Assembly (NCBI RefSeq): GCF_009208105.1
Contig: NZ_WFKL01000002.1
Span: forward strand, 62,001-126,000
Source: Rouxiella sp. S1S-2
Lineage (GTDB): Bacteria; Pseudomonadota; Gammaproteobacteria; Enterobacterales; Enterobacteriaceae
DNA length: 64,000 bases
Reading direction: 5' to 3'
Both the position numbers and the translations under genes were made by a program. Under the pieces are notes generated by a model. That model did no database searches. It was not told the DNA's origin and saw only the letters and a program-made list of their open reading frames with translations. Every line of letters begins with the position of its first letter. Position 1 is the first letter of the stretch. Positions 1 to 9,332 of the stretch are shown piece after piece.

Positions 1-9
1 TGGGTTGTA

Positions 10-159
10 TTACCTCACGGATTCGTAGGCCAGTGAAGCCACAACCTCCATCTTGCCGTTTCTAACCTGGATTTCACAAAGTGATCCCCGATACATCCAT
101 GCGAGCGTTAAAACTGTCACGCACAGTATAAAAACGGTTAATACTGGTTTGTGTAGCAT
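10..159 (-). CDS. hok: Hok/Gef family type I toxin
   Basis: A 49-residue reading frame beginning MLHKPVLTVFILCVTVLTL encodes one N-terminal membrane helix followed by the Hok-family block SLCEIQVRNGKMEVVASLAY and ends YESVR. Hok peptides insert in the inner membrane and collapse the membrane potential when their antisense RNA decays. A strong GGAGG ribosome site lies just before the ATG. The length (49 aa) is normal for the family (about 50). The upstream leader carries a mok-like overlapping frame and a conserved antisense target, so the whole locus looks intact. It supports a plasmid origin, although chromosomal hok copies exist. Confidence 0.9.
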   Translation of the reverse strand: MLHKPVLTVFILCVTVLTLAWMYRGSLCEIQVRNGKMEVVASLAYESVR

Positions 160-218
160 CTGTCCTCCTTGTCCTTGCTTTTCAGCATGTGAGGCGCTAC
201 CTTTATGTTGCTACGCAT
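138..218 (-). CDS. mok: Mok-like leader peptide overlapping hok
   Basis: A 26-codon frame (MRSNIKVAPHMLKSKDKEDR, then CYTNQY) starts 59 bases upstream of hok and stops inside it, overlapping the hok start codon in another frame. This is the arrangement known for mok, whose translation is coupled to hok and is the actual target of the antisense RNA. Only the architecture supports the call; leader peptide sequences are not conserved. Confidence 0.65.
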   Translation of the reverse strand: MRSNIKVAPHMLKSKDKEDRCYTNQY

Positions 219-221
219 AAA

Positions 222-275
222 CGAGGGCCTCGGGTTGAATTAACTTCAATTCGGGGCTTCTTGCTTTCTGCTCTT
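222..275 (+). ncRNA. sok: Sok-like antisense RNA region
   Basis: Read in the hok mRNA sense, this stretch contains GCAGAAAG, then AAGCCCCG, AAGTTAATT and CGAGGCCCTC in the same order as the Sok target of classical hok loci. The opposite (+) strand should therefore encode the antisense RNA that blocks mok/hok translation. RNA ends are estimated; no transcript start can be fixed from sequence alone. Confidence 0.55.
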
Positions 276-780
276 TGCATAAATCTTAATCCATGCTCAG
301 AACAGAAAGATCCTGAGCACCCGCGCGAAGTGTAACAGCCTTTTCGACGGCTTATGAGAATATTAATCATATAAATCAATTATTTAAATTAATAAAACAT
401 AGCCGGCACTTTTACTGAATTGCCAGGAAGAAGAAGCGAGCCTTTACGCTGACCTTTGCAAATATTCCCTTCCGGAATAAATGTCATTAACATATTAAAT
501 AAAGATTATTAGCTTGAAGACTGCTTTTTTAATAAATCAATACCGTTAAATTTTTATTCATCTGCATAGGAAAATATTTTAAATCATTGCCATTTCATAT
601 CAAACAGGTAGTGGCCAATCCTATACCACCGCTTTAACTCCGACTATGAAGCGCATTTCAGTAATTAAGTGATGTTATTTCACAGCATTTCCGCCACGGA
701 ATTTATAAAAAGGTTAATTATATTGAGCGTTTCGGCTGTCTCGTATCAACCGGGTAAATGCCTGGTAAGGGATAACCTGA
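276..780. other. AT-rich non-coding stretch
   Basis: No convincing gene is seen here. The left part would be the 5' leader and promoter of the hok mRNA on the minus strand. The remainder is AT-rich and stop-dense in all frames. Confidence 0.5.
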
Positions 781-1158
781 TTATATGCCGTTAACTATGT
801 TTGCCGCATTCTTGGCCGTTTCCTGACTATTACGGGTGCTGGTTACCTTTTTTGGCTAGGTGTAGGAATACTTCGTAATCCCTCTGTTCCTGTAATAGAT
901 CGCGACGGTGAAGAGTTTGGGTCAAGGGTAAAGTGGGCGTTAAAGGGGTTTTGTATTAACGGTCTAAATCTGAAAGTATTTCTTTTGTTTCTCGCTCTGC
1001 TTCCTCAGTTTACCAATGTGAAGTCCGCGTGGCCTTTGCCGTTGCAAATGACCGCGCTGGGGCTTAGCTATGTGTTCAGTTGCGGTGTGATAGTTGGATA
1101 CTGTTCAAGCGCAGCGCTTCAAACGTGTCCGCAGGCGGCTAAGATGGGAGTAGGTTAG
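781..1158 (+). pseudogene. LysE/RhtB-family exporter, 3' remnant
   Basis: An open frame without a start codon encodes GAGYLFWLGVGILRNP followed by VKWALKGFCINGLNLKVFL and a membrane segment ending at LQTCPQAAKMGVG. This matches the second half of LysE/RhtB amino-acid exporters (the YLLWLG motif, then the linker and the last transmembrane helices). A stop codon lies immediately upstream at 778 and the first half of the gene is missing, so this is a relic. It ends just before a bidirectional terminator. Confidence 0.7.
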
Positions 1159-1211
1159 AACCAATGCTGTTAAATTTTAAATCTCAGAGCATCTACCCAA
1201 AACCTTAAACG

Positions 1212-1240
1212 AAAAAACCCGCTCAAGGCGGGCTTTTTTA
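1212..1240. terminator. Bidirectional rho-independent terminator
   Basis: A CCCGC/GCGGG stem with a 5-base loop is flanked by a run of six A on the left and six T on the right. It can terminate transcription from both directions. It sits downstream of the cold-shock gene on the minus strand and of the LysE relic on the plus strand. Confidence 0.85.
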
Positions 1241-1308
1241 TCACTAAGCTTAACTGCTCAGGCTCTGGCCATCATCGCTATCGTAAGTTTTAGTGAGGTT
1301 ATCGGCAA

Positions 1309-1521
1309 TTAAAGCGCGACAACATTGGCAGCTGAGGGGCCTTTAGCGCCGTTCTCAATCGAGAATTCCACTTTCTGGCCTTCGTCTAAGGTTTTGAAAT
1401 CGCTGCTTTGGATGGCGGAAAAATGTACGAATACATCTTTGCTACCGTCTTGTGGAGAGATAAAACCGAAACCTTTACCAGCATCAAACCATTTTACTAA
1501 ACCAGTCATTTTATTAGACAT
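1309..1521 (-). CDS. Cold-shock protein (CspA family)
   Basis: A 70-residue single cold-shock domain that binds single-stranded RNA/DNA and melts RNA secondary structure. RNP1 is visible as KGFGFISP (residues 16-23) and RNP2 as DVFVHFSAI (29-37). Length and C-terminus (AANVVAL) are typical of enterobacterial CspA/C/E paralogues. AAGGAAG precedes the ATG at good spacing. Which paralogue it is cannot be decided from the sequence; the long upstream gap could hold the structured 5' UTR typical of cold-inducible members. Such genes are often carried on plasmids. Confidence 0.93.
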   Translation of the reverse strand: MSNKMTGLVKWFDAGKGFGFISPQDGSKDVFVHFSAIQSSDFKTLDEGQKVEFSIENGAKGPSAANVVAL

Positions 1522-3062
1522 AGATACTTCCTTTCATTTTTTGAGCCACTTATCGTGACGAACGAGGCCTGTTTTGCAGAGTTTTACTTACTTGGCACTT
1601 AGGAGGAGGCTCATGAAGAAGGGTATCTATGGATAACGCTTGAACTGAGAACTGCTTTACTAAAACTGCTTTCATAAGGTCTGTGTTCCAAACCGATGGC
1701 ATCATAGTAGACTTAGAATGATTTAATAAGCAAGTATTAATTATATAATAATTTTAATTAGCTAACTCACTGAGCCATTTGGCCCTTTCTGGAAGGAACA
1801 TGGATGGTCTTAAGAATGGTCTGATAATGATTTGTGTGAGGCTAAAACGATAAAAGCCCCGACCATTTGCAGTCAGGGCTTTTATCTTTCTTCCAACTTC
1901 AAATTTAACATTAATGAACTTAATTGACTTACTACTATTAGTACTGCATTAGATGTACACGTTTATCTCAGATAATATTAGGCTATAACTAATAAAAAAC
2001 CTCCTATCTATTTGCTGATTTAATACTCTGTTACTTTATGTTGACATCTGAACTATTGATGTCACAAACAGGTACATCTCCCCTCGCGATATATACTATT
2101 GATGCGTTGCCTTACATTCATTGCGATTTGATAAATCCAATCTAAAAAACATCGCAAAAAAACTTTAAGAACATGGCATTACTTCATCGCGTTCAATTTC
2201 ACATTTTGCGATTTAATATATTTATTACATGGCTTTGAAGCATTGTCGCTTATGGAAAAACTGCCTTAAAGCGATTAACCAAAAAACAAACTTCGCCGCC
2301 TTCATCGCAAGTTTACTAATAACTAATGAACTTAACACTCTTTATAAACAGCAAGTGATTTTCTACTGCTGTTAAAAGCTAATTTAATGATTTTTTCTAA
2401 AGTGTCAACACTGTTTTTAATAACATGTTTTTATTTACAGTCTGTATAAATCTCCGGATTATAAGCTAACTTTACTATCTTTTTCATCGATGACTGATTA
2501 TCAAGATAAATCCCATCGTAAGTTCTCTAATAGTTAAAAATTTATTAATACTATTACGAGAGTTTTCCCTGGCTACCCAGTACAGTCTCTGCAATTCAGA
2601 CTAATCCTTTCATTCATCGTTGATATGCATATACATTTTACTTTGGGTAAAAAATTCCGAGTCAATTTAGTCATTGGAGGGGGGGGAGTAGGGGGGCGCA
2701 TGCGTCATTAACGATGTATTCACAGACGAGTTCGATGACTGCCCATTTATTTAGACGAAAAAAACTCTGGGTTAGCAGAGATTTTTTCCATCAAAGGAGC
2801 AATATATCTTTTGCGTATCCATTAAGGACATTTTCTGTAAATGCTTATGAATTGTTATAACTCTGCATTTAAGTTGATCATAGCTAGCAAAAAGACTTAA
2901 ACACCTCTAACTATAAATCATAACTTGTTTTGAAGATTATACGGCCCATAGCAATCTCTACCTTGGCTATTTGCCGTTAGTTCAGCTGCCCAATACACAC
3001 TATTGATAACTCATCGGAAAATCTGAGAAAAATTTTATTAACTCCCTGGATGATTTGAAAAA
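1522..3062. other. Long AT-rich intergenic region
   Basis: About 1.5 kb with no supported gene apart from a terminator near 1849. Between roughly 2085 and 2315 the motif TTGCGAT or its complement recurs at irregular spacing (near 2122, 2153, 2210 and 2305). Near 2678 there is a G-rich tract. The part next to 1521 is the likely leader and promoter of the cold-shock gene. Confidence 0.5.
1849..1886. terminator. Strong hairpin terminator
   Basis: GATAAAAGCCC pairs with GGGCTTTTATC around a short inner stem. A/T-rich flanks on both sides make it usable in either direction. No intact gene precedes it, so it may be a leftover of a lost operon. Confidence 0.7.
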
Positions 3063-3611
3063 TCAATTTTCATTGACGTCCTGACTGAGAATGCGGGAAC
3101 GGCAAACATCCAGAATTTCATCAGCCAGAGCGGAATTATCCGGGCAAGCACGGGACAGCACCAGGGCGCCAACAAGATGAGCAATGGTATCTATAAGGTC
3201 AGCGCGCGTTCCATCTTCATTTCCCAAAAGTGCCAGCTGACGTTCAATGCCAGCCGCAAATGTCGCCTTCATTGACTCAGACTGACGGGCTGTATCCGCG
3301 CCCAATGCCGACATCACGCAACCGTTCCCCATACCGTCGCGATGCTGGCGGGAGAGGTAGTATTCAATAAATTTTTCTCGGTTCACACCTGCCGTGCTTT
3401 CTGCAGAACGCGTAAAACCGCAACTCACAGCCTCCGCCATCAGATCAACCTTAGAACCAAAGTGCTTGTAGAACCCGCCGTGAGTTAATCCTGCTGCAGA
3501 CATCAGTTCCGCGACGCCCACGCCGTCATAGCCACGTTCACGAAACAATACTGAAGCAGTTTCGACAATGCGCTTTCTGTTTTCACGGACCTGCTCTTTT
3601 GACACTTTCAT
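3063..3611 (-). CDS. TetR/AcrR family regulator
   Basis: A 182-residue TetR-type repressor. The N-terminal HTH is clear (ASVLFRERGYDGVGVAELMS, then AGLTHGGFYKHFGSK, residues 17-54). The C-terminal ligand domain has a Cys-containing segment (GNGCVMSALGAD). It is divergent from the ene-reductase gene at 3743, so it most likely represses that gene and the dehydrogenases behind it. The inducer is unknown; electrophiles or quinones are a reasonable guess from the neighbours. ATG start with AAAGAGGATTT upstream. Confidence 0.88.
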   Translation of the reverse strand: MKVSKEQVRENRKRIVETASVLFRERGYDGVGVAELMSAAGLTHGGFYKHFGSKVDLMAEAVSCGFTRSAESTAGVNREKFIEYYLSRQHRDGMGNGCVMSALGADTARQSESMKATFAAGIERQLALLGNEDGTRADLIDTIAHLVGALVLSRACPDNSALADEILDVCRSRILSQDVNEN

Positions 3612-3742
3612 CGTTTTTCAAATCCTCTTTTAAAAAAATCACGTCATTAGTATACATTGATGATGATCATAATCAAACGCATTGACTTTTTAGATTACTA
3701 TCGACATCATTAGATTCTTACCTTCACTATCAGGAAAACTAA
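3612..3742. promoter_or_regulatory. Divergent promoter/operator region
   Basis: This 131-bp gap separates the TetR gene from the ene-reductase gene. It contains CATTAG twice (near 3645 and 3708) and a TGATGATCAT dyad near 3662. It also has a TTGACT box near 3683 that could be a -35 element for the plus strand. The exact operator is not fixed. Confidence 0.45.
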
Positions 3743-4834
3743 ATGACCCACCAACCCTTATTTCAACCCTATGATCTTGGGACAATAACGCTTGCCAACC
3801 ATATCGTGATGGCACCGCTGACGCGTAATCGTGCCGGAGCAGGTCTGGTTCCAGGCGAACTGGCTGCAACCTACTACGCCCAGCGAGCTACCGCTGGATT
3901 GCTGATTACCGAAGCCACGCAGATCTCCGCGCAGGCGCAGGGCTATCAGGATACGCCAGGGATCTACACGCAGGCGCAGATCGATGGTTGGCGCAAAGTG
4001 ACAGATGCCGTGCATGCCAAAGGTGGGCGCATATTTGTACAGCTCTGGCACGTAGGACGTATCTCGCATGTCGATTTACAGCCCGGTGGCGCTGCTCCGG
4101 TCGCACCGTCTGCCATCCGTGCCGAGACTAAAACATTTGTGAACAACGGATTTGCTGATGTCTCTGAGCCACGCGCGCTCGAGCTGCAGGAAATAAAGGG
4201 GATTATCGACGATTTCAGAAAGGCCTCTGCCAATGCGATTGCCGCCGGGTTTGACGGCGTAGAGATCCACGGAGCGAATGGTTATCTGCTGGAACAGTTC
4301 CTTAAAGACGGTGCCAATCAGCGTACCGATGAGTACGGCGGCTCAGTCGAGAACCGCGCGCGCCTGCTGTTAGAAGTCACGGCGGCCGTTAAAGAGGAGA
4401 TTGGTGCTGACCGCACCGGCGTGCGTATTTCACCCGTTTCGCCTGCTAATGCGATTTCGTGCAGTGATCCGCAGCCGCAATTTAACTACGTCGCTGATGA
4501 ACTTAATGCATTGGGTATCGTGTACCTCCACGTGGTTGAAGGCGCTACGGGCGGCCCGCGTGATGCATCACCGTTCGATTACGGCTCCCTGCGCAGGCGT
4601 TTTAAAAACACCTACATCGGCAACAACGGCTATGACTTGGCGCTGGCGTCCGCTCAACTTGCAGAAGGAAAAGCCGATCTGTTCGCGTTCGGTCGCCCGT
4701 TCATTTCCAACCCAGATCTAGTCGAAAGGCTGAAAACAGGTGTGCCTCTGGCCTCACTAAGTCCTGAAACACTTTATGGCGGTGGCGCAGCGGGATATAC
4801 CGATTACCCGTCACTTACTGAGACAAACAAGTAG
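3743..4834 (+). CDS. Old yellow enzyme family ene-reductase
   Basis: A 363-residue FMN-dependent NADPH oxidoreductase of the NemA/OYE class, reducing activated C=C bonds (enones, maleimides, nitro compounds). It has the MAPLTRNRA start motif, the substrate-binding pair in EIHGANGY (His176, Asn179), Tyr181, and the C-terminal FGRPFISNPDL phosphate-binding segment. Full length for the family. It leads a plus-strand run of reductases and is divergent from a TetR gene. A second paralogue lies at 51596, in a NemR context. Confidence 0.92.
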   Translation: MTHQPLFQPYDLGTITLANHIVMAPLTRNRAGAGLVPGELAATYYAQRATAGLLITEATQISAQAQGYQDTPGIYTQAQIDGWRKVTDAVHAKGGRIFVQLWHVGRISHVDLQPGGAAPVAPSAIRAETKTFVNNGFADVSEPRALELQEIKGIIDDFRKASANAIAAGFDGVEIHGANGYLLEQFLKDGANQRTDEYGGSVENRARLLLEVTAAVKEEIGADRTGVRISPVSPANAISCSDPQPQFNYVADELNALGIVYLHVVEGATGGPRDASPFDYGSLRRRFKNTYIGNNGYDLALASAQLAEGKADLFAFGRPFISNPDLVERLKTGVPLASLSPETLYGGGAAGYTDYPSLTETNK

Positions 4835-4909
4835 AACCGCAGGTGTCGCGGTTATACATACGTCGCACTTTGCGAATTTTGTTTACACATTTATAAAGAA
4901 GATCAACTT

Positions 4910-5692
4910 ATGACTAAAGCTTCAGTTCTCATTACAGGCGCCTCCACGGGTATTGGTGCTGTGTACGCCGAGCGGTTCGCCCGCCGTGGACACAACCTTG
5001 TTCTGGTTGCACGCGACAAAGCAAGGTTAGAGATACTTGCCGATCGTTTGCGACAGGAAAATGGCATTTCTGTCGAAGTTCTACCTGCCGACCTTACGCA
5101 ATCGGTGGATTTAGAGGCGGTTGAAGCTCGTCTGCGTGAAGACTCGCAGATTGGCATTCTTATCAATAACGCGGGTATCGCGCAGTCTGGAAGTTTTACA
5201 GAGCAGTCTCCTGAATCGATAGAAAGCCTTATCGCGCTTAACGTCACCGCCCTGACTAGACTCGCCAATGCCGTGGCACCACGACTCGTGCAAGCGGGTG
5301 AGGGATCGATCGTCAACATCAGTTCCATCGTAGGCCTGGCCCCAGAATTTGCGATGACGGTTTACGGCGCAACCAAAGCCTTTGTGCTTTTCCTGTCTCA
5401 GGGAATGAATGTAGAGCTGTCATCTAAGGGCATTTATATCCAGGCGGTGCTCCCTGCCGGCACTTACACTGAAATTTGGGATCGTGCGGGTATCGATATC
5501 AGTAACTCGGCAAAATTCATGGAAGTGGGTGAGTTAGTGGATGCCGCACTGGTAGGTTTTGATCGCCGTGAACGGGTCACTATTCCTCCTTTACATAATG
5601 CTGCACGCTGGGACACCCTCGACGCCTCGCGTCAGGTTCTGCTTTCAGACATCAAACAAGATGAAGCTGCAGAGCGATATAAAGCACTTTAG
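4910..5692 (+). CDS. Short-chain dehydrogenase/reductase
   Basis: A 260-residue classical SDR. The NAD(P)-binding motif TGASTGIG is at residues 9-16, NNAG at 86-89, and the catalytic Ser139, Tyr152 and Lys156 (YGATK) are present. The fold acts on alcohols or carbonyls with NAD(P)H; the substrate is unknown. It follows the ene-reductase by 75 bp and has AGAAGAT before the ATG, so co-transcription is likely. Confidence 0.9.
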   Translation: MTKASVLITGASTGIGAVYAERFARRGHNLVLVARDKARLEILADRLRQENGISVEVLPADLTQSVDLEAVEARLREDSQIGILINNAGIAQSGSFTEQSPESIESLIALNVTALTRLANAVAPRLVQAGEGSIVNISSIVGLAPEFAMTVYGATKAFVLFLSQGMNVELSSKGIYIQAVLPAGTYTEIWDRAGIDISNSAKFMEVGELVDAALVGFDRRERVTIPPLHNAARWDTLDASRQVLLSDIKQDEAAERYKAL

Positions 5693-5705
5693 TCAATGAG
5701 TGCCA

Positions 5706-5739
5706 CTCTACAGAACGGTATTTTGGCTGTTCTGTAGAG
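5706..5739. repeat. 11-bp perfect inverted repeat
   Basis: CTCTACAGAAC and GTTCTGTAGAG form a perfect stem around a 12-base loop, just after the SDR stop. No T-run follows, so it could be a weak terminator, an RNA stabiliser or a regulator site. Confidence 0.6.
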
Positions 5740-5824
5740 CGTTAAATCTGACATCAATCCCTGACAATCCGTCATCTCATCAGCGATGAGACACCCCAAA
5801 TAAATCATGAAGGCTGTATTCAGC

Positions 5825-6643
5825 ATGACAAAAAAACGTGTAGCACTGATTACAGGCGCTTCTTCAGGTATCGGCGAAGCGTCTGCCCGTAAACTTTTAG
5901 CGGCGGGGTATAGGGTATATGGCACGAGCCGGCGTGGCTCCCTGGCGGGAAAGCATCCGTTTCCGCTATTGACGCTTGATGTGACGGACGACGCTTCTGT
6001 CAAGGCTGCCATTGATGAACTGATACGGCTTGAAGGGCGGATCGATGTTCTGGTGAATAACGCGGGGTTCGGGGTTGCGCCGGCGGCTGCGCAAGAAAGT
6101 TCGATTGAACAGGCCAAGCGAATTTTTGACACAAACTTTCTGGGTATAGTCAGGTTAACGCGGGCTGTTGTTCCTCATATGCGTCGTCAGGGAAGGGGGC
6201 GGATCATTAACATGGGTTCGATACTCGGGATCGTTCCGTTGCCGTATGTGGCTCTTTATGCAGCCAGTAAGCATGCGGTCGAAGGGTATACGGGAGCGCT
6301 GGATCAAGAGCTGCGCACGCAGGGCATCAGAGTTTGTGTCATCGAACCTGCGTACATAAAAACGCAGTTTGAAAACAATAATATAGAGCCGGACGCAAAG
6401 CTTGAAGAGTATGATCTTATTCGAGCTAAGCTGACGAAAGTGGTTAGCAAGGCAATGGCTGAGGCGGAAAGTCCAGAGGTGGTCGCTGAAGTGGTGGTTA
6501 AGGCCGCACAGACTTCACGCCCAAAGTTGCGTTACACGGCGGGAAGATTGGCAGGGAAATTGAATTTTATTCTCAGATTCGCGCCTGCCTCATTGCTGGA
6601 TAAGGTGGTGCGCAAAAGTCTTCAGCTTGATGAGAAGGATTAA
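5825..6643 (+). CDS. Short-chain dehydrogenase/reductase
   Basis: A classical SDR of 272 residues from the chosen ATG. TGASSGIG is at residues 10-17, NNAG at 78-81, and the catalytic YAASK is at 145-149. A further in-frame ATG at 5807 would add six residues, but GAAGG precedes only the 5825 start. The substrate is not deducible. It ends three bases before the next ATG, suggesting an operon with the membrane protein and MDR oxidoreductase that follow. Confidence 0.88.
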   Translation: MTKKRVALITGASSGIGEASARKLLAAGYRVYGTSRRGSLAGKHPFPLLTLDVTDDASVKAAIDELIRLEGRIDVLVNNAGFGVAPAAAQESSIEQAKRIFDTNFLGIVRLTRAVVPHMRRQGRGRIINMGSILGIVPLPYVALYAASKHAVEGYTGALDQELRTQGIRVCVIEPAYIKTQFENNNIEPDAKLEEYDLIRAKLTKVVSKAMAEAESPEVVAEVVVKAAQTSRPKLRYTAGRLAGKLNFILRFAPASLLDKVVRKSLQLDEKD

Positions 6644-6646
6644 AAA

Positions 6647-7063
6647 ATGACATTTTCTCAATTGGCTACTCTGGCCTCTGTGCTGTTATTCGTCCTGGCT
6701 GCTGTATGGATGTTTCTCCCGGAACAGCTCCTAACGCTGTGGGGAATTGCACCGACGCGTGGCTCAGAGGTGGTCAGTCGTCGTTCTGCCGCATTTTTTA
6801 TGGGGCTGGGCATAATGTGTTTGTTGGCCAGGAATGCTGAACCCTCTCAGGCTCGATTTGCTCTAGCTACCGGTATCACTACCATTTCTTTGATTTTAGC
6901 GGCACTTGGGATCTTTGAGTGGGAGAAAGGGAATGTAAACGAGCAGATCCTGTTTGCGGTATTTATCGAAGTGTTGTTGGGGGTAGCCTTTTTAATGAGC
7001 AACAGACCCCCAAGAAAAATTTTATCGACAAACGCAGCGGAGCAAATAAACAATGAGTCATAA
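6647..7063 (+). CDS. Small four-helix membrane protein
   Basis: A 138-residue hydrophobic protein with four predicted transmembrane segments (about residues 7-24, 46-62, 70-88 and 100-118) and a polar C-terminal tail. No motif I recognise; DUF4345-like or DoxX-like small membrane proteins are possible relatives. It is packed between an SDR and an MDR gene: 3 bp behind the first and overlapping the start of the second. It therefore belongs to this operon. Function unknown. Confidence 0.75.
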   Translation: MTFSQLATLASVLLFVLAAVWMFLPEQLLTLWGIAPTRGSEVVSRRSAAFFMGLGIMCLLARNAEPSQARFALATGITTISLILAALGIFEWEKGNVNEQILFAVFIEVLLGVAFLMSNRPPRKILSTNAAEQINNES

Positions 7064-8072
7064 GACAATGAAAGCCTTCACGTTTAAACGCTACGGTAAA
7101 TCTCCTGAACTGGGCTTCGATGACGTAGATTACCCCTCAGTCAATGCTGATGAAATTCTGGTTAAAGTCTACGCGGCGGGTCTGAACCCTATCGATAATA
7201 TGATCCTAACCGGAATTTTTAAGCCGGTTATGCATTTCAAGCTCCCTGCAACATTGGGTAGCGACTTGTCTGGTGTTGTCATTGCAGTTGGAAGTGGTGT
7301 GACTCGTTTTACCCCGGGCGACGAAATCTTCGCTAGCATTTTTGACACGGGAACCGGATCTCTTGCCGAATTTGCCGTGGTACCTGAAAAAGCGGCAGCA
7401 ATCAAACCTGCCAACCTGGATTTCGTGCAGGCTGCTTCTCTGCCGATGGTCAGCCTCACATCCTGGCAAGCATTGAAAGAACGGGCCAAAATCCAGATGG
7501 GCCAAAAAGTATTCATTCCGGCGGGTTCGGGCGGTATTGGTACCCTTGCGATTCAACTGGCGAAACACTTTGGTGCAACAGTGGGCACGACGACGAGCAC
7601 AGCCAATGTCGGATGGATGCATCAACTTGGCGCAGATGAAGTGGTTGATTATAAAAAGCAACCATTCGAAAACGTGCTGAGTGGCTACGATATTGTTCTT
7701 GGGACTATCAGAGGCGATGCAATTGAAAAATCCACCCAAATTCTTAAGCCTGGCGGAAAGATTGTTTCTCTCGTCGGGCCGTTAGATGTCGCGTTTGCAC
7801 GCGCACGAGGGTTGAACTTTTTTCTGCGCTTTGTCTTCGGGCTGATGAGTCGCAAGATTATGCGTCTTTCCAAAAAACGAGGCCTGACCTATTCATTTCT
7901 CTTTGTCCGTCCTGATGGCGATCAACTCAACCACATCGGCAAACTCATAGAAGCGGAACAAATCAAGCCAACGATTGACAAAGTGTTCCCCTTTTCAGAA
8001 GCAAAGAATGCGCTTGCCTACCTTGCAGAGGGGCATGCGAAAGGCAAAGTGGTCGTGAATATGCAGGAGTGA
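7053..8072 (+). CDS. MDR-family NADP-dependent oxidoreductase
   Basis: A 339-residue quinone-oxidoreductase-type medium-chain dehydrogenase. The GroES-like N-terminal domain has AAGLNPIDNMI (residues 30-40) and TLGSDLSGVV. The nucleotide-binding motif is GSGGIGTLAIQLAKHFGA. The zinc-ligand cysteines of alcohol dehydrogenases are absent, so it probably acts on enones or quinones. The ATG overlaps the stop of the upstream membrane protein gene. Another in-frame ATG lies five codons in. It is the last intact gene before an IS relic. Confidence 0.88.
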   Translation: MSHKTMKAFTFKRYGKSPELGFDDVDYPSVNADEILVKVYAAGLNPIDNMILTGIFKPVMHFKLPATLGSDLSGVVIAVGSGVTRFTPGDEIFASIFDTGTGSLAEFAVVPEKAAAIKPANLDFVQAASLPMVSLTSWQALKERAKIQMGQKVFIPAGSGGIGTLAIQLAKHFGATVGTTTSTANVGWMHQLGADEVVDYKKQPFENVLSGYDIVLGTIRGDAIEKSTQILKPGGKIVSLVGPLDVAFARARGLNFFLRFVFGLMSRKIMRLSKKRGLTYSFLFVRPDGDQLNHIGKLIEAEQIKPTIDKVFPFSEAKNALAYLAEGHAKGKVVVNMQE

Positions 8073-8247
8073 TAACAAATGAGATTTGTATCGGTGGAAA
8101 AGTTTATTTGCCGGACTCAATCTCCACGAGTTTGACGATATATCTGATGACCTGCCCCCCCAGGATTAGATACAACGCTCAGTTAGCAATGGCGGATCCT
8201 GACCAGTTCCCCGTATGTGATCCAGCCATAATCAGGAATAACCGGCT

Positions 8248-9062
8248 TCATTCTGGCTGCATATTCTGGCAACCGGCAGATTTTTCGGCGAATTCGGAGG
8301 GGGTCATCCAGCCCAGTGCAGAATGGGGGCGACTCTGGTTATAGTGTATGCGCCAGGCCTCGATTTTGCTCCGGGCATCCTCCCGAGACATGAACCAGCT
8401 CTCGTTCAGGCATTCCTGCCGCAACCTGCCGTTGAAGGACTCCACCGTCCCGTTGTCCGTAGGTATCCCCGGGCGTGAGATGTCGAACCTTATCCCTCTT
8501 TTATGCACCCACCTGTCCAGCATTTTTCCTGCAAATTCATAACCATTTTCAGTTTTCAGCAACGGCGGTAAAGGACGACTGAGCGCTATACTGTTCAGCA
8601 TTTCCGCCACTCTTTTTTACGCAAATTCTCCCCTCGCAGATCCCCATGCATTCGCGGGTGTAAAGATCGATAACCGTGAGTAGACGCAATGCATCAGAAA
8701 CAACATCCATGCCCAGACGTGGTTCGGATATAAGCCCTGAAGCTGTGGCTGCCGCCGAGCAGATTTATTGCGGCGTGACCTTTTGAGGCGCAGCAACAGC
8801 CCCTGCTCACAGTAGAGGCGATAAATCCGTTTATGATTGTCGCGCCAGCCCTCACGCCGGAGCATCACGTGTACCCGGTGATATCCGTAGTGAATTCGCG
8901 TTTCGGTGATCTCACCTACACACAAGCGCATTGCACTGTCATCGGCAACAACAGAACAATACCTGAACGAGCTGCGGCTGAGCCGTAGCTCAAAACAGAT
9001 TTGTCTTTCGCTGGCACCATATCGGGCCTGTAAATCCCTGACCCATTCCCGCAGGCGTGCCA
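8248..9062 (-). pseudogene. IS3-family OrfB transposase, broken
   Basis: Fragments in different frames cover the DDE integrase: the region with ITETRIHYGYHRVHVMLRREG (about 8617-8931), then NGYEFAGKMLDRWVHKRGIR and the final Asp/Glu block PTDNGTVESFNGRLRQECLN (8248-8560). At least one frameshift falls between NHVWA and the DDE core, and the TVID-type segment is scrambled. Not able to encode an active transposase. Confidence 0.85.
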
Positions 9063-9065
9063 GCG

Positions 9066-9332
9066 TCAGCTCTTTTTTGCCAGCACGTACTGCAACATGG
9101 CCTTGTCGAGGCTAAGGTCTGCAACCAGCCTCTTCAGTCGCAGATTTTCTTCTTCCAGTTGCCGCATATGGTTGAGTTTAGAAGGAGAAATTCCGCCGTA
9201 TTTCTTACGCCACGTGTGAAATGTGGTATCAGCTATATCTAGCTTGCGGCAGACATCCGGCACGGACGTGCCCAGCTCGGCCTGCTTGAGGAAAAAAATA
9301 ATCTGCTGTTAGGTGAATCTTGAGTTTTTCAT
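9066..9332 (-). pseudogene. IS3-family OrfA, nonsense mutation
   Basis: The frame starts MKNSRFT and then meets TAA before QQIIFFLKQAELGTSVPDVC. It continues with the HTH segment (IADTTFHTWRKKYGGI) and the leucine-zipper block LRLKRLVADLSLDKAMLQ. OrfA is the DNA-binding partner of OrfB. The stop at codon 8 makes it a pseudogene unless translation restarts downstream. Confidence 0.8.

Noticed and set aside
2670..2705. G-rich tract as a G-quadruplex or functional element.
   Set aside because: The runs are uneven and no gene lies close; it is probably low-complexity sequence.
8069..8344. A plus-strand gene after the MDR oxidoreductase.
   Set aside because: It runs across the IS end and into the antisense of orfB; no similarity to a protein family.
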